A DNA stretch of 64,000 bases from Chlamydoabsidia padenii (GCA_025330725.1 JAIWND010000004.1:1-64000), one strand, 5' to 3'. Counted from the first letter of the stretch, positions 22,300-34,822 are shown. The notes: generated by a model from the letters alone, not told the origin. Program-made: numbers and translations.

Positions 22300-22758
22300 A
22301 TGACCTCAACAGCCGACTATGACATGACCTATTATCAAGACATGACGAAAACCTGGAACGAAAAACCGTCAAGTCATCTTGAACGTTACTTTGGCAAATA
22401 CATCCACGACCGAAAACCTCACATGTATCTTCGCCGAGCTCCCAACAATATCTTGGTATTAGGTGTACGCTACTTGCCTGGCTCTACTGACGATACCTCA
22501 ACCACGGCACCACCAAAAGTCGAATTCTCTTATGATCTGGTGGGAAACAAGATCACACCGGGTAGTATGATTGCAAGGATCAACGACGAACCTATTTATG
22601 CCATGGTACACGGGAAACTATTGGAAGTCAACGAACGTCTACTCACCGAACCTGAATTGTTACTCACCGATCCAACCATTCAAGGTCATTTGGCCATCAT
22701 TATGCCTAAAAAAAGTGGCATAAACATTCACCAGTTTGATTTGGTGGATGAACTCTGA
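22300..22758 (+). CDS. Abitram (FAM206/Simiate)-like protein
   Basis: Single exon, 152 residues, close to the family's 180. The opening SSHLERYFGKYIHDRKPH and the block YAMVHGKLLEVNERLLTEP followed by QGHLAIIMPKK match the two conserved parts of Abitram (VxRYFxxWY and VRGRLMEVNENILHxP...GYIAVVLPK). The fold resembles biotinyl/lipoyl-carrier-like single domains, but no modified lysine motif is seen. In vertebrates it is a small nuclear protein described as actin-binding and transcription-modulating; the fungal role is unknown. No signal peptide or membrane segment. Confidence 0.72.
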   Translation: MTSTADYDMTYYQDMTKTWNEKPSSHLERYFGKYIHDRKPHMYLRRAPNNILVLGVRYLPGSTDDTSTTAPPKVEFSYDLVGNKITPGSMIARINDEPIYAMVHGKLLEVNERLLTEPELLLTDPTIQGHLAIIMPKKSGINIHQFDLVDEL

Positions 22759-23211
22759 TATCCTTTTTTTACCAACTCTTTTAAATAGCATATAGTGTGT
22801 ATAGTCATCTTCATCATAATAAAATCATCTTGTCTTTTTTATATACATAAACATACTATTAGGGTTGTGGGGGGGGAAATAACATAAATCCACTATTCAT
22901 AACGTCGTTATTGTGGGTGGGATATCTTGATACTTGTAGTAAAACAACAGCAAATATAACCCGATTCTTCCTGTTCTCTCCTTCACCCATGTAGTATCAT
23001 CTTGAACATTCGCATGCTTGGTTCATTTTAACATCGGTGTTGATGCTGGTTATAAGAGAGGTCTTTCAGTACCTCTTGGGGTGAAGTAGCACTTTAAAGT
23101 GTTCCTGATCAAACGTTTCAAGCAGGCGGGATTTGAAAATGTTGATCAAAATGATTTTTTTTCTGCCCCCCCCCAACTGATTTCTTCCTTCTTTTCTTCT
23201 TCTTCACAATC
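22759..23211. other. Spacer before the methyltransferase gene
   Basis: About 450 bases: 3' region of the Abitram-like gene (AATAAAA near 22817), then the promoter of the methyltransferase gene with an exact CGGGATTTGAAA element at 23127. No gene seen. Confidence 0.4.
23127..23138 (+). promoter_or_regulatory. CGGGATTTGAAA element upstream of the methyltransferase
   Basis: Exact copy in the extended form GGCGGGATTTGAAAAT, 85 bases before the ATG and in the same orientation as the gene. Confidence 0.55.
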
Positions 23212-24308
23212 ATGGAAAGCATAATATATTTGCAACATGCCCCGTTTTTAACTTTTACAAAGGTAATTTTTAGTCGTTTGATTAACACAATTGCTAAACC
23301 ACTTGATGAATTTAGGATTTTATTAATTCGAAACAGTCGTCTCAAGATGCCCCTTTACATATTCTTGAAGTGGGCTGTGGGTAAGTTTCAAAAATAGTCC
23401 TAATGGTAATACTTGTGTTAAAAATATGGTACTAATACTTTTTTTTTTTTTTTTATGTAGAACTGGTGAATTCGCGCATCTCTTAAAATGTCATTACCAA
23501 CACGCTATTGATCTGACAGCAATAGATCCTTCTCAACAAGCCATTCAAGCAGCCAAAAGTAAAACCAAGGATGTAAGCTTCATCAACAGCGGTCTCTTGG
23601 AGTGGCGGAATCCGGATACAAAGTACGATATTATTATTTGCACCAAGTCTTTACACCATTGTGGCGATCTTCAAAAGGTACGAACTCAACAATAATACCT
23701 GTCCCCCCCTTTTTTTTTATTTTTATATTTTTTACTCATGATCTACTTTTACATATAGACTGTCCAGCGTGTTTATGAACTCTTGAAAAACGAGGGGACT
23801 TTGTTGGCAGAGGAACTACAACCGGACAAGATGGACAGTCCTTCGATCTCTTGGCTCTTTGACCGTTTGGATCTTTTGACAAGAGCCAGGTATTTGAACG
23901 CCGATGGCCTACGACCTCCTCACTCAACCTTGGCCGATCCCACCATTCCTGCCGAAGAACGATGGAACAGCTTTTTGGAGAAAAGATCTTGTCATTCACC
24001 CCACGATGTCAAGGAGGCGATTAAATCGGTCTTTGGCAAGGATCAGGCACGGATTCTGGAGAAAACTGCCTTTATGCATTACTATCTTCCCAAGTTTAGG
24101 TAATAATCTATATATATATATGAAAAGACCAACTTTTATAATTCTCTCTCTCTCTCTCTTTTGCGCGTATAGATTGGAAGACTCGGAGGTAGGGAAATCC
24201 ATCCTGGTCGAATTCATGGCACAAGAAGCTCGGGCCTTGGCTAATGGCACTATTACCTCTCTTGGATTTAACATTATAGCATTAAAATCGGATAATCATA
24301 TAAAATAG
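23212..24308 (+). CDS. Class I SAM-dependent methyltransferase
   Basis: Five exons: 23212-23262, 23316-23380, 23461-23677, 23759-24099, 24173-24308; 269 residues. Motif I, HILEVGCGTGEFAHLL, spans the second intron and forms the S-adenosylmethionine pocket. The acidic residue of motif II follows (LTAIDPSQQAIQAA), then the motif IV-like KYDIIICTKSLHHCGDLQK with the His-His typical of small-molecule or lipid methylases, and a post-motif leucine-rich strand (LLKNEGTLLAEEL). No targeting signal or membrane span. Substrate cannot be assigned. Nothing in the neighbourhood suggests a biosynthetic cluster. Confidence 0.82.
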
Positions 24309-24566
24309 ATCATTATAGTTGTTTAATACGTATTGCATAATAAAGAACTGTGATAAAAAAAACATAACATAGATGAGACATTTTGGATGTTTGTAAATAA
24401 AGACTTTATTGTTTGATTGGGTAAAATGTAGACTATGGGTATGTGGGTGATTAATGTGATTAAAATAGTAACTAGATAGTATATAAATAGAAGAAGAAGA
24501 ATAAAAAAAAGGGGGGGTAGGGTAGGGGATTATGTGATTGACATGCACCATCTTTGTCAATACAAC

Positions 24567-26198
24567 CTAAAACATGATTTCTGCAATGTCCTCCAAAGCA
24601 GTTTTAGTTGTATGGGGTATCCAAAAGTAGACAAACCAAGCTGATGCAAGCATTGAGAACCCATAAATAAAAAAAACCAAAGATGGAGATATGGCAAAGC
24701 ACCAAGGCGAAGAGACCATCAGTAGCCAACGGCAGGACCACACCAGACAAGAGACCACAGCAACACCTTTTGCGCGATCCACATTTGAGAATAGTTCACA
24801 AGACATGGTCAAGACTAATGACCCCCAGGTGAATGCATAAACGACGATAAATATGTAGACACATGCAATAGCCACCATGCGTGCATTTACATCCATGAGA
24901 AACAATGAGCCTGTTTGCCAATCCACCACGCTAAACCATTGGAATACACCGGCCAGACCGAGATGGCACATTGCAACCACGAGTGATCCCACAAAAAGAA
25001 TCCATTTCCGCGCCGTTTGATCCACACACCAACCCAAGGAGATGGCTGTTGCCGCCAGAGCAAGAGATCGTGTACAGCCAGTAGCAACAAAAGGATTTGC
25101 CTCTTGCAGACCGGATGCATAAAAGATGGCTGATGCATAATGCTTCACCAGTGTATCGTATCCCGTCATTTGATTGGCCAAAATAATCCCACCTACAACC
25201 AACCATCGCCGTTTTCTTTGTTGTCTGTCGTACACATCATTATTGGATCGAATCAGATCAAAGTACCTAAAGGTAGTTGTATCATTGCTGTCGGTTTTAA
25301 TCCTCTTCCATAGTTGCTGCACGTCCACATCGTCCGGTTGTTGTTCATGTAAATAGGCAATCACTTGTAATCCTTCGTCCCGTAAAGTATCGTTGGTGTT
25401 CTGTTGATGAGCTAACCACCTTGGCGATTCGGGTAATTGCCATTGAATCAAGATCATCATTATACAGAGACAGGTTTCCAGGCCAATGGAAAACCGCCAG
25501 TCAAATGTCCCGAAATGACGACGGTGATGTGATGATGAGGTGGAGACATTGGGTTCGATTTGAAGCATCATATAGTAACCAGACAATTGACCAGCCATAG
25601 CCAGGAGAGTAAAGAAACCGACCAAACAACCTCGTAAATCCCCTGGAGCCAATTCAGTAATCAGACAAGGTGATGCCACCAGCAGCATACCCGAGCCAAA
25701 TCCAACCAACAAGCGACCAAATAAAAACAACCAAGCATATCGACATCCTATGCTAAGTAAAGTTCCTGTAGAAAACAATAATAGAGCCCCAATCAAAGAA
25801 GGTTTACGTCCAGCTTGGTCTATATCATATTTGCGTGTTAGTCAGTCTTTCCTGCGTTTTTGTTTTGTCAATAACTTACCACATACATAACCACTATATA
25901 AAGATCCCAAAATAGCCATGCTAAAGTAGCCAAAAATTAGATAATCCAATGGGTTGAAGCAATGGGTCAGATGTTTGCCGTGGTAAAAATGAGATTGAAA
26001 GTTGGGTAATGCTTGAATGGTTTCCATCACCGTTTGATCGTAGCCACACAGGAAACCCCCTAGGCATGGCATAAAAGTGGCTGCAACAAGTGAGGCGGTA
26101 CACAGATTTGTGGATCGTTTGACTTTGTTCGTTTGTGGTGGTGAGCGGTCGCTTAACAATGGTGTCCTTTCGTCACTTTTTTTCGTTTTGCTTGTCAT
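24567..26198 (-). CDS. MFS sugar-transporter-family protein
   Basis: Two exons, 25880-26198 and 24567-25819; 523 residues with about twelve hydrophobic segments. Sugar porter signatures are visible: GGFLCGYDQTVMETI in the first segment, the loop motif VCDQAGRKPS, GRLLVGFGSGMLLV, LPESPRWLA before the central loop, and ANQMTGYDTLVKHYA at the seventh segment. The usual PETKG near the C-terminus is replaced by IPHTTKTALEDI, and the RxGRR loop after segment eight by CVDQTARKW, so this is a divergent member. The transported substrate cannot be told. A dileucine-like ERTPLLSD stands in the cytoplasmic N-terminus. It is divergently arranged with the SET/MYND gene over 239 bases. Confidence 0.86.
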
Positions 26199-26321
26199 CG
26201 ATTATATATATATATAAAAGTAGATGGATAGGTATAAAATAAATTAAAAAAAGTGAAAAGAAGGAGAAAGAAAGAGAAGAAAATGTAAAAAGGGAAGAAC
26301 CCCCCCTTTTATGCCAGTGAG

Positions 26322-26333
26322 CGGGGATTTAAA
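26322..26333 (+). promoter_or_regulatory. Variant element CGGGGATTTAAA between two divergent genes
   Basis: One extra G compared with the consensus. It lies about 123 bases upstream of the MFS gene start and 116 upstream of the SET/MYND gene start, the same central position as in the CRM1 bidirectional promoter. Confidence 0.4.
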
Positions 26334-26437
26334 TCTTGGCATGTCTTTGTTTGCCGAGATTTTTCTTCCGCAACCTTTTTTTTTTTTTTTTTTTTTTTCT
26401 TCTTCTTTCCTTCCTTCTTTTATAAATATATATTTAT

Positions 26438-28117
26438 ATGGATCTTTGGAAACGATTATGTCCCTCTCATATAGCCATCAATAAACCATCCAGTACAACT
26501 AGACAGTATGACCAACACAACCAACGAGTCTTTTCTCAACAATGTCGACTGACTCGAACCAAGACGGAAGGTGAATTCGTTATTGCTCAACAAGCGATTC
26601 CAGAAGGTACGTTGATTCTAACTGAAGATCCACTTGTCCACCAATTCCATACAACACTAATCGGCGTTGTTTGTCCTGGTTGCCTAAAGTCATTAAAAGG
26701 TATCAAGCATCTCACACCCTGTCGCCAGTCCTCTTGTACTTGGGAATTAACTTATTGCTCATCGGTGTGTGAATCAGCTCATTGGTTCAAGGTGCACGCG
26801 TATGTCTGCGCCTTCTTCTCCATGGTCAAGCGGGATCCATCTATTTTACTGGCCTTGCAGCTGTGGACTCTTCATGTAAGTCTTGGATTGGTGGACGAAC
26901 TAGATCAACATGCCACCACTGACTTGGACCATTATCACCAAGGTGCCTCGTTTCTGACCGATCTCTTCCGCTTCTCGATCCATGACACTCGAACGATGCG
27001 GCACGATTTGATACGATACCAGGGGATGATTCGATGCAATGGGTTTGGAATACAGCGTAGATGGACTCGAACCAACAACATGACGACGGTGACAATGGAT
27101 ACAGTGGCGACGGCGATCTACCCCTTGGCTTCCAAATTCAATCATTCTTGTCAACCGAATGTATTGGCGCTTTTTATGGACGACACTAGTCTTCAATTAC
27201 GGACGCTTCGTCCGATCCGATCCGGGCAACCACTTTATATCAGCTATGGTCCTCTGGCAGCAAATACTATCAAATCGAAACGACAAGACTTTTTACAAGA
27301 TCATTACTTTTTTAGGTGTGGTTGCCAAGCGTGCCAAGTGGTCCCTGATCCAAGGTTTGTTTATTAATTTTAAAAAAAAAACAACAACAAATAACATAAA
27401 AAAGAAATATAAAAATCAGAATTTATAAATGAATCATTTATTTATTTTATTAGGTTGCCTTCTTCGATTGATCAAGTTTATCTGTGTCCTCATTGCAACT
27501 ACAAAAGGATATGTATCAATACACCATCATGTCCACAATGTCATTCGCTTATAGATTGGGTTGAAATCTTTAAGGTAAGTTCCAGAAGAAGAAGAAGAAA
27601 AAAAAAAGGTTTATGTAGGATACTGATTTTCTTTTTTTTCTTTTTTGATCGAATAGGTAGAAAAGGCTATAGATTACTATCACGGGAATTGGGATAAAGT
27701 GTTGCGACTTCAACAAAGTATCTACCACGATGAAACATTGGCTATTGGAAAAACTTATGATCAACTGGCCCGGGTACATCATCTCTCACATCGTTCAAAA
27801 GAAGCCATCCATTATTGTGAACTATCTCTCTCTATTGTCCGATCGGTTTATGGTGAAGCAAGTCCTGAAGCGGCCGAAGAAATGTTTAAATTATGTGGAC
27901 TCATTGCTACTGGGTAAGTGATACTCCCCCACCATTGCATACAATAAGCGATTATTATTTTTTTGCTCATCTTTTTCTGTGTTTTACTAGGGAATACGAT
28001 CGAACCAAAGCCCGAAACTGGATCAGGAAAACGCGTGATTTGTACCACCTTCTTGGTTTGAATCTCCAGCAAAAAGATGACATAGAAGAACTCGATGCAA
28101 TGGATAGATTCATTTAG
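26438..28117 (+). CDS. SET and MYND domain protein (SMYD-like lysine methyltransferase)
   Basis: Four exons: 26438-27354, 27454-27574, 27657-27913, 27991-28117; 473 residues. The SET domain is split as in SMYD proteins. An N-terminal SET part (about residues 40-80, GEFVIAQQAIPEGTLILTED) is followed by a MYND zinc finger (CPGCLK, then CRQSSCTWELTYCSSVCES and HAYVC). The catalytic part has SKFNHSCQPN and LYISYGP, and a post-SET cysteine cluster RCGCQAC continues with a further CPHC..CPQC pair. The C-terminal 150 residues are helical TPR-like repeats (IGKTYDQLARVHHLSHRSKE). SMYD enzymes methylate lysines on histone or cytoplasmic proteins; the target here is unknown. Both key motifs are intact, so activity is plausible. 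Confidence 0.87.
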
Positions 28118-28271
28118 TATAGATTGACACACTTTTTATTTTTTACATCTTTATATTAACAAATAAAACACATTCTTTGTATTATATCATATCAAAACTT
28201 TATATGGTACCTGATACATTTCGGTCTTCATGTGGTCATCAACAATCCCCCTCGTCTATATTCTTCTTACT

Positions 28272-28532
28272 GATACAAAACAATGTTTACTTTTATAATG
28301 ACAAGGTCATGCATGATAAAATACAATGCCTATATAAACCAATTATAAGACCAACACAACCAGAAGTCATCTTTAAAGGTGAATACTATTGATACAAAAT
28401 AACGTCTATTTTTTTATTATTGACAATGATTTGCCAGTCTAATAAGGATATGCATGATAAAAAAAAATTAACTAAATAAACTACACTACAAGACCAATCC
28501 ATCTAGAATTCATCTTCAGAGGTGAATACTAT
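28272..28532. repeat. Imperfect tandem duplication covering the eEF3 terminal exon and 3' region
   Basis: Two adjacent units, about 28272-28390 and 28391-28532. Both begin GATACAAAA, contain ATGCATGATAAAA and AAGACCAA, and end AGGTGAATACTAT. Identity is about 70% with small insertions. The right unit holds the used last exon of eEF3 (VFTSEDEF, stop); the left holds a decayed copy of it. Confidence 0.75.
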
Positions 28533-31500
28533 CAAAAAAGAAAAAAAGAGAGAATGCAATCATTAGTATCAGATGATAACATACACTATTACCCTGATGA
28601 TTTTTTCTTACCTTCTTCACCACGCTTGCGGCGTTCCATACGGTCCTTCTTCTTCTTGCGGAGTTCCTTGGAAGTCAACTTGACCTTCTTCTTGGCAGCC
28701 TTAACAGTGTTACCTTGAGCATCGACTTGATCTTCTTCTTCCTTTTCGTCGATCTTGGTGGTACCGTTACCGGACACCCAGTTGTGACCAGAGGCGACGA
28801 GGTTACCGTTATCCACCTTCCAGACTTCGTTACAGAGAGCTTCAGAGAATTCACGGTTGTGAGTAACAATGACCACACCACCACCATATTCTTTAATAGC
28901 TCCTGCTAAAGCCCCGAGAGATTCACGATCCAAGTAATTGGTAGGTTCGTCAAGCACCAACATGTGAGGCTTGTTCCACATAGCAGCACCAATGACCAAC
29001 TTGACCTTTTGACCACCAGACAAACCACGGATACGAGAGTGAGTAGCGAATTCAGGTTCCAAACCAACTTCAGTCAAGTGCTTTTCGATTTCCTTGGAGG
29101 TCAAGGGACGGTTAAGACCCAACTTGGCAGCTTCGAGAGCATCCACTTCGGCAATCTTCTTGGCGAAACCCATGTTTTCGAGCTTTTGACGAGAGATCCA
29201 GAGGTTGTCGACGGAAGAGCGGCCGACCCAGGTGACTTCGTATTCGTAGGATTGCTTGAGCTTACGACGACCCACCAATTCATCCACCACACGCTTTTCA
29301 CCTTCGATCACAAAGGCTTGATTCATTTGCTTTTCTTCTTCTTCAGTGATGATACGGTCCACCTTTTCCAATTCTTCACGATCTTCACCGGTAGCGTAAC
29401 GCCATTGGATATATTCGTTAGGAGTGATGTCCAAATGCTTTTCAATGTGGTGGAAAGCGTGTTGAGCAACATAGGCGATACGCAAGTTAGGGTGCTTCCA
29501 GACAGTACCGATTTCGGATTCGATTTCACCAGTCAACAACTTGATAAGAGTAGATTTACCTATTAGCCACCCAAAGAAAAAGAAAAAGAAAGAGTTTAGT
29601 CATTTTCATTCCCCTGATTTTACCTCTTTTTTTTTAAAAAAATCCGACTTACCAGCACCGTTGGGACCAATGACAGCAACACGAGAAGACAAAGAACATT
29701 GCATGGAGATGTTGGTCAATTGCTTGCGAGAAGTACCAGGGTATTGGAAGTCAACGTTCTTCATCTTGAGGATAGCACGTTCCTTGGTCTTGATACCTTC
29801 GAGGAAACCAGGTTCAGGGAAGGCAAACTTGATTTGAGCAGCATCCAAAGAGTAGTAAGAGGCGGCCTTGGGAACTTTCTTGACGAATTCGGAGAGGTTA
29901 CCACCATAACGCTTGAGCTTGTAGTTGGCTTCATAATGGATAATGTCGGAACAGACGTGGTCCAAGAAACCAGAGTCGTGAGACACAATGATGGAGGTGA
30001 CAGTCTTGAGACCCAAAAGGTAGTTTTCCAACCAGGCAACGTTGACAACATCCAAGTGATTAGTAGGTTCGTCCAACAACAAGATGTCAGCGTTCATCAA
30101 CATAGCACGGGCAAGAGCCAACTTCATCTTCCAACCACCAGAGAGAGCACCAATAGGCATAGAGGTGACCATTTCTTCAGTGAAACCGTATTCACGCAAG
30201 ATCTTGTGGACTTGTTCACGATCCTTGGTTTCAACACCATCAGAGGAAATGATAAAGTCGATCAAAGGAGTATCAGCTTCGGAACCATCAATATCGTGTT
30301 CGACGTAGACAGTCTTGAGTTCGGACTTGGGAGGGAAACCATCGACTTGTTCGTTAGCAATAGCACGCATAAGAGTAGATTTACCTAATCAAGAGTAAAA
30401 AAAAAAAAAAAAAAAGTTTAGTTTCAATATCTGACCAACCAGATCCCTTCAAATTCACATCCCCACCCATCCCCAACCAATATAAAGTGATAACTTACCA
30501 CAACCGTTAGCACCACACAAACCATAACGACGACCACGCTTGAGACGAAGAGCAGTACGGTTCAACAAGATCTTTGCACCATAAGCAAGAGAGAATTCAC
30601 AGTTACAGAGATCTTCACCTTCATCATCTTCTTCTTCGGGATCCTTGGGAGTGACAGCTTCTTCGCACTTGTCGAGAGCCTTGGTGACGAGAGCATCAAC
30701 TTCAGCATCAGCAACAAAGGCCTTGACGTAAGGAGACAAAGACTTGATCCATTCGTTCTTGAAGAAGTTCTTGGCAGTACAGAGACCCAAAGCCATTTGA
30801 GAGAGGTAGTCAGCAAGAGGAGCAAGGACAGCATCGTATTCGGGCAAAAGAACCTTGAAGGTGGCGTTAACCTTGTCAGTCTTTTCTTGCTTGGAGAAGA
30901 TTTGAGCACCAGATTGACCAACACGAGCCAAAGTAGCCAAAGCCTTTTGGACGACACCACGACATTCGGGATCAGCCACAACATCTTGGACCTTTTCGAG
31001 AGCAGGCAACAACAAGGGCAAGAAGGGAGCAGCCACTTCAGGATCATCCACGAGTTTACACATGTTGTCAATGATAAGAGCAGACTTACGCTTGATAGGA
31101 GTAGCACGTTCGTTCAAACCACGACCCAACAAAGGCACCATGATGGAGAGAGTAGCAGAGTCGACTTCTTGGACAAAAGTGGTGGCACCCAACAAGTGAA
31201 TGGTTTCAGGAACATTTTCGGGCTTGTTGATACAACCAATGACAGCGGGAATGAAGCGTTCGATATCCTTGTTTTCAATCAAAGCACAAATGTTACCCAT
31301 GGTGGCAGTAGCAGCCTTCTTGACATCAGTCTTGGTATCCCACATACAATCAGAGACAACAGGGATGACATCAGGAATGGTGACAAAGAATTCCTTGGAG
31401 TGGTTCTTGGCCAAAGAGTCGATGAGAGCCAAAGAGAGCATCTTGGTTTGCCACTTGCAAGAGTTACCGAGACCTTGGAGGATGAGAGGGACCAAGAGGT

Positions 31501-31930
31501 AAGCAGAGTTGGGGTTAAAGTTGAGGACCATGTTGTGAGCAGTTTCAGCAGCAGCTTCTTGGACGACCTTTTGCTTATCAGCTTGGAGTTCTAAAAGAGC
31601 AGAGAAGAAGGCAATGGTGTAAGGTTCAGCTTGAGCCACGGTTGAGAATGCATTGATAGCAGCAAGACCAGATTGACGAGCACCAGTGTTCTTCTTGTTG
31701 TTGATATCCTTAGTAATAGCATCCACAATGTTGCATTGCTTGAGAGCACGGACGCCGTTAGATTGGACAAAGGCAACAAGTTCATCAGCAGCACCTTGAC
31801 GATCAGCATCAGAGGCACCAGAAAGCTTGGTAAGGATTTCCTTGGCTTGTTTAAGTTCGACGTCAGAGACAGCCATCACCGCAACCTTCTTGGTTTCGAT
31901 ATCACCCTTTGTAGCAGCAGCAGCAGGCAT
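28503..31930 (-). CDS. TEF3: Translation elongation factor 3 (eEF3)
   Basis: Fungal ribosome-associated ABC ATPase that helps eject E-site tRNA and load eEF1A ternary complexes. Four exons: 30499-31930, 29653-30384, 28612-29559 and 28503-28528; 1045 residues against 1044 in yeast. Domains in order: an N-terminal HEAT-repeat region (about 1-320), a four-helix part, ABC1 (Walker A GANGCGKST across intron 1; signature [26 protein letters not shown]), and ABC2 (Walker [10 protein letters not shown] across intron 2; [27 protein letters not shown]). A chromodomain-like insert (about 800-870, [11 protein letters not shown]) and a Lys-rich C-terminus follow. Unspliced, the third exon would end in GKKKSSG. 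Splicing to the 26-base last exon gives a family-like acidic end, [11 protein letters not shown]. Strong codon bias suggests high expression. Confidence 0.95.
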
Positions 31931-32188
31931 TTCTGTTGATAAAGAATGTAATAAGAAGAAGAAGAAGAATAAAAAAAAAGGGGGACCAACAAATTTTTTT
32001 TTTATATAAAATCGTTGGTGGTGTGGCTTCTTTAATCACCGACCAATAGGAATCAAAGGAGATGATAATTACAAAAGCAGATAAAATTTTTTATTTGGAA
32101 TTTTGGTCACTAACTAAAAGAGTATTCAGGTCCTTTTCTATAAAGTACCAATGATAATAAAGTAAGTTTACATATTAAGTCATTTGTT

Positions 32189-32974
32189 TTACTTACCTAG
32201 TCCCCAGACATGTGTTTTCAGGTCGAGATGTTCAATGTTCAATGTGTCCTGGATATAAAATAATTTAATGTCAGTGTTTTGCCCTGGATCTAAAACTTGT
32301 TATCCCCCCACCCAATCATATCACTTACATAAAGCTTCCGGAGTTGGACCTTGGCTTCATCTAGTTGCTTTTCAGTAGCCGCCGTCTTCTTCAATTTTGT
32401 CAGATCCTTATCAATGGCTTCAATGCGTTTTGCATAATCCCGTACCTACATTGATAAAAAAAAAAAAAAAAAAGATGAATGAGAAGGATGATACATTTCC
32501 CTTTTATATACATCCTTCCGATTACCACATGAGCCCAGGGATCATCTATTTACCTTTTCCGTGCTTTGTTGAAGCTCTTCCACAGATTTCATCAATGATT
32601 CGGATGCACTGTTATATTCCTCTAGTAAATAGTAGTACCCAATAGCACCAGCTAAAGATACACCCGTAAGGAATCCAATAAGCCTATAGGGTGAGTTGAA
32701 ACAAGGGATGATTTAGTATTCTTGCTTATGAAATCAATGCCTCTCCCCCCCTTTTTTTTTGACTTACCCTCCTTTGACAGCACCAACCTTTTTCTGTTCA
32801 GTCGTTACTTCTGTAGCATAATGTCGTTGACAAGTCAATCCAATGGGTCGAAGTCGCCTGGCTATTAAGGGTGTATGTTTTGTCACTGCATTCATCTATA
32901 AAAGAAGAGGAATAACAAAAACTAGATTAGTTTTATATTGCGTTTCATTTGAATCAGTGATATGGTCTTACCAT
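32189..32974 (-). CDS. Small mitochondrial membrane protein with coiled coil, unknown function
   Basis: Five exons: 32972-32974 (the ATG alone), 32768-32895, 32554-32683, 32329-32445, 32189-32248; 145 residues. The N-terminus is rich in Arg/Lys/Thr without acidic residues (ARRLRPIGL, then QRHYATE), a likely mitochondrial presequence. A glycine-rich hydrophobic span follows (GLIGFLTGVSLAGAIGYYYL), then a helical, heptad-like region (EELQQSTEKVRDYAKRIEAI). It ends LDLKTHVWGLGK. The layout, one transmembrane span then a coiled coil, resembles inner-membrane organising proteins, but no family is claimed. Translation could also begin at the next ATG, at the start of exon 2, without changing the rest. 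Confidence 0.62.
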
Positions 32975-33984
32975 GGTTGTGTGTGTGTTGGAGGAAAATG
33001 AAAGAGTGAAAGGAAAGCGAAAAAATAAATAGCGAAATGTAAACAGTGCCGTGACGGAAAATTGCGGAGTTTAGCTTGAGTCAGAAATGCAAAGCACAGT
33101 GCTACGAACTGACCACACCTCATCATGAGAAGAGTGGATCATGTTGGGCATATCGGTTTATACGGTGTTGTATATTTCTTGCTCTTTAAGTTTGTGGTTA
33201 TACCACTAACCAAAACAGATGGTCCTTTTACTATCACAGGTTGGCGGATAGTTCATTGTCGGGATTCTAATTTCTATTTTTAAAGATCCTGAAAAAAAGG
33301 TATTTCCCTTCCTCTTCTTGGCAGACTTTTCTGTTCTTCTACCAATCAATCCAAATTTAACAAAATAAAGTATACACACCAACTGGTCATATATCACTAC
33401 AAGGATGCACCAATCAACACTTAACAACTGGATATTACCGCCAGGATGCTTTTGATACCACACAGTCTTACAACCAACAAATGACAACAACTCGATAGGA
33501 TAACATCAAACAGAAGGACCTCCACCAACACAATATGATACAACCCTTTTCACCAATAACACGGACTCAACTATTTAATCACATACTAGAGGATGTAAAC
33601 TACAAGCCGAAAAACAATATTAGGTTACATCTGCAAAAAGGGAATCGTATACCAACATCTCTACCATCCACCATGGACGTTTATATAGGGTCATAATGCC
33701 TTTGACATACTCACCCAACGCAACAGATCGGACAATTATAGGACCACCAAAGGAGCGGATTTATCTCCTACTATTATCACTTTGCCCATGTGCAATAGTA
33801 TATAGATCCCATTAGTATAGAACTAGTATTGTTACTCCTCCTCTACCTTTTAACTATTTATATATAACATAGTTTAGTTATCCTTCCCATTATATATTTT
33901 AACTATAAACCAATAAAACTTTTATTACTCGATACATTACTTGTCTTTGCCTTAATATTAATGGGTGTACCGTTTTTTGATGGG

Positions 33985-33996
33985 CGGGATTTAAAA
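33985..33996 (+). promoter_or_regulatory. CGGGATTTAAAA element in a gene-free spacer
   Basis: Exact match (extended GGGCGGGATTTAAAAATC) with no start codon of a supported gene within 1 kb. It may be a non-functional copy or may mark a missed transcript. Confidence 0.35.
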
Positions 33997-34810
33997 ATCA
34001 TCAGCATGGAAATTGTACCTGATTGATGTATAACAGCATTAACATCAATACGGGCGAATGCTTTTTTTTTTCTTCTGTTTTGATGTGCACAAATCATCAA
34101 CATCAATAAATACCAATATATTAGAAAATGGGAACAAGATCATCAGTGCCGAGGTGAAGCCCGATCCAACAAAGAGGAGTGTAACTTGCACTTGCGCTGA
34201 TTCAATCTTTCGGTTATACTATTCACGATAGTGGAGCTAATTGTTATTACCAATGACCATTTGTATGGCACCGCCATTTAGTGATCCATATCGAAGATCC
34301 TTCGCTTTAAGACATCATGATGAATTGAGGTCAATCCTTTTCTTGTCTGTCATATATCATATGAAATTTACTACTCGAGCATTCAGTTTGTAAATGAATC
34401 AAGAAAAAAAAAAAAAAGGAGCGCTTCACCACGGAGATAATATCTGGTCGCCGGGTAAAAAAAAAAAAAAAAGAGGAGGGGGGACATTCAGGTCCAGGTT
34501 TCAGAACAATGGATCGGAGATGATTCTTCAAATAAAGTAATAGTTGATGAATGGGCAAGTTTTACAGAAATATAATAAAGTCAACGTGGGATATAGGTGC
34601 GCGCTAATCCTCAGTTACTTTTCATGATGACACATACACTGCTTACCGGGCGGCATGTCAATACAGACAAGCATACACCTATAATTAGTTTTATCTAGCA
34701 TACTTAAACAGTGATGGCCATACTTGAGGTAGAATATGATGGAGCAGTTGATCTTTTTGGTTTTAAAGAAAGTAGTACTGAATCAAAGAAACTGAAGCAA
34801 GTTTGCATAA

Positions 34811-34822
34811 TTTTAAATCCCG
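34811..34822 (-). promoter_or_regulatory. CGGGATTTAAAA element upstream of the GH17 gene
   Basis: Reverse-oriented exact copy, 184 bases before the GH17 ATG. Confidence 0.45.

Noticed and set aside
23118..23345. Minus-strand 75-codon frame across the methyltransferase start
   Set aside because: Shadow of the promoter and first exons, with poly-Lys from T-rich sequence.
28589..28611. eEF3 ending in GKKKSSG by reading through the third exon donor
   Set aside because: A consensus GTAAGA donor lies there. Splicing to the 26-base exon gives a family-like acidic C-terminus and total length 1045, so read-through is kept only as an alternative.
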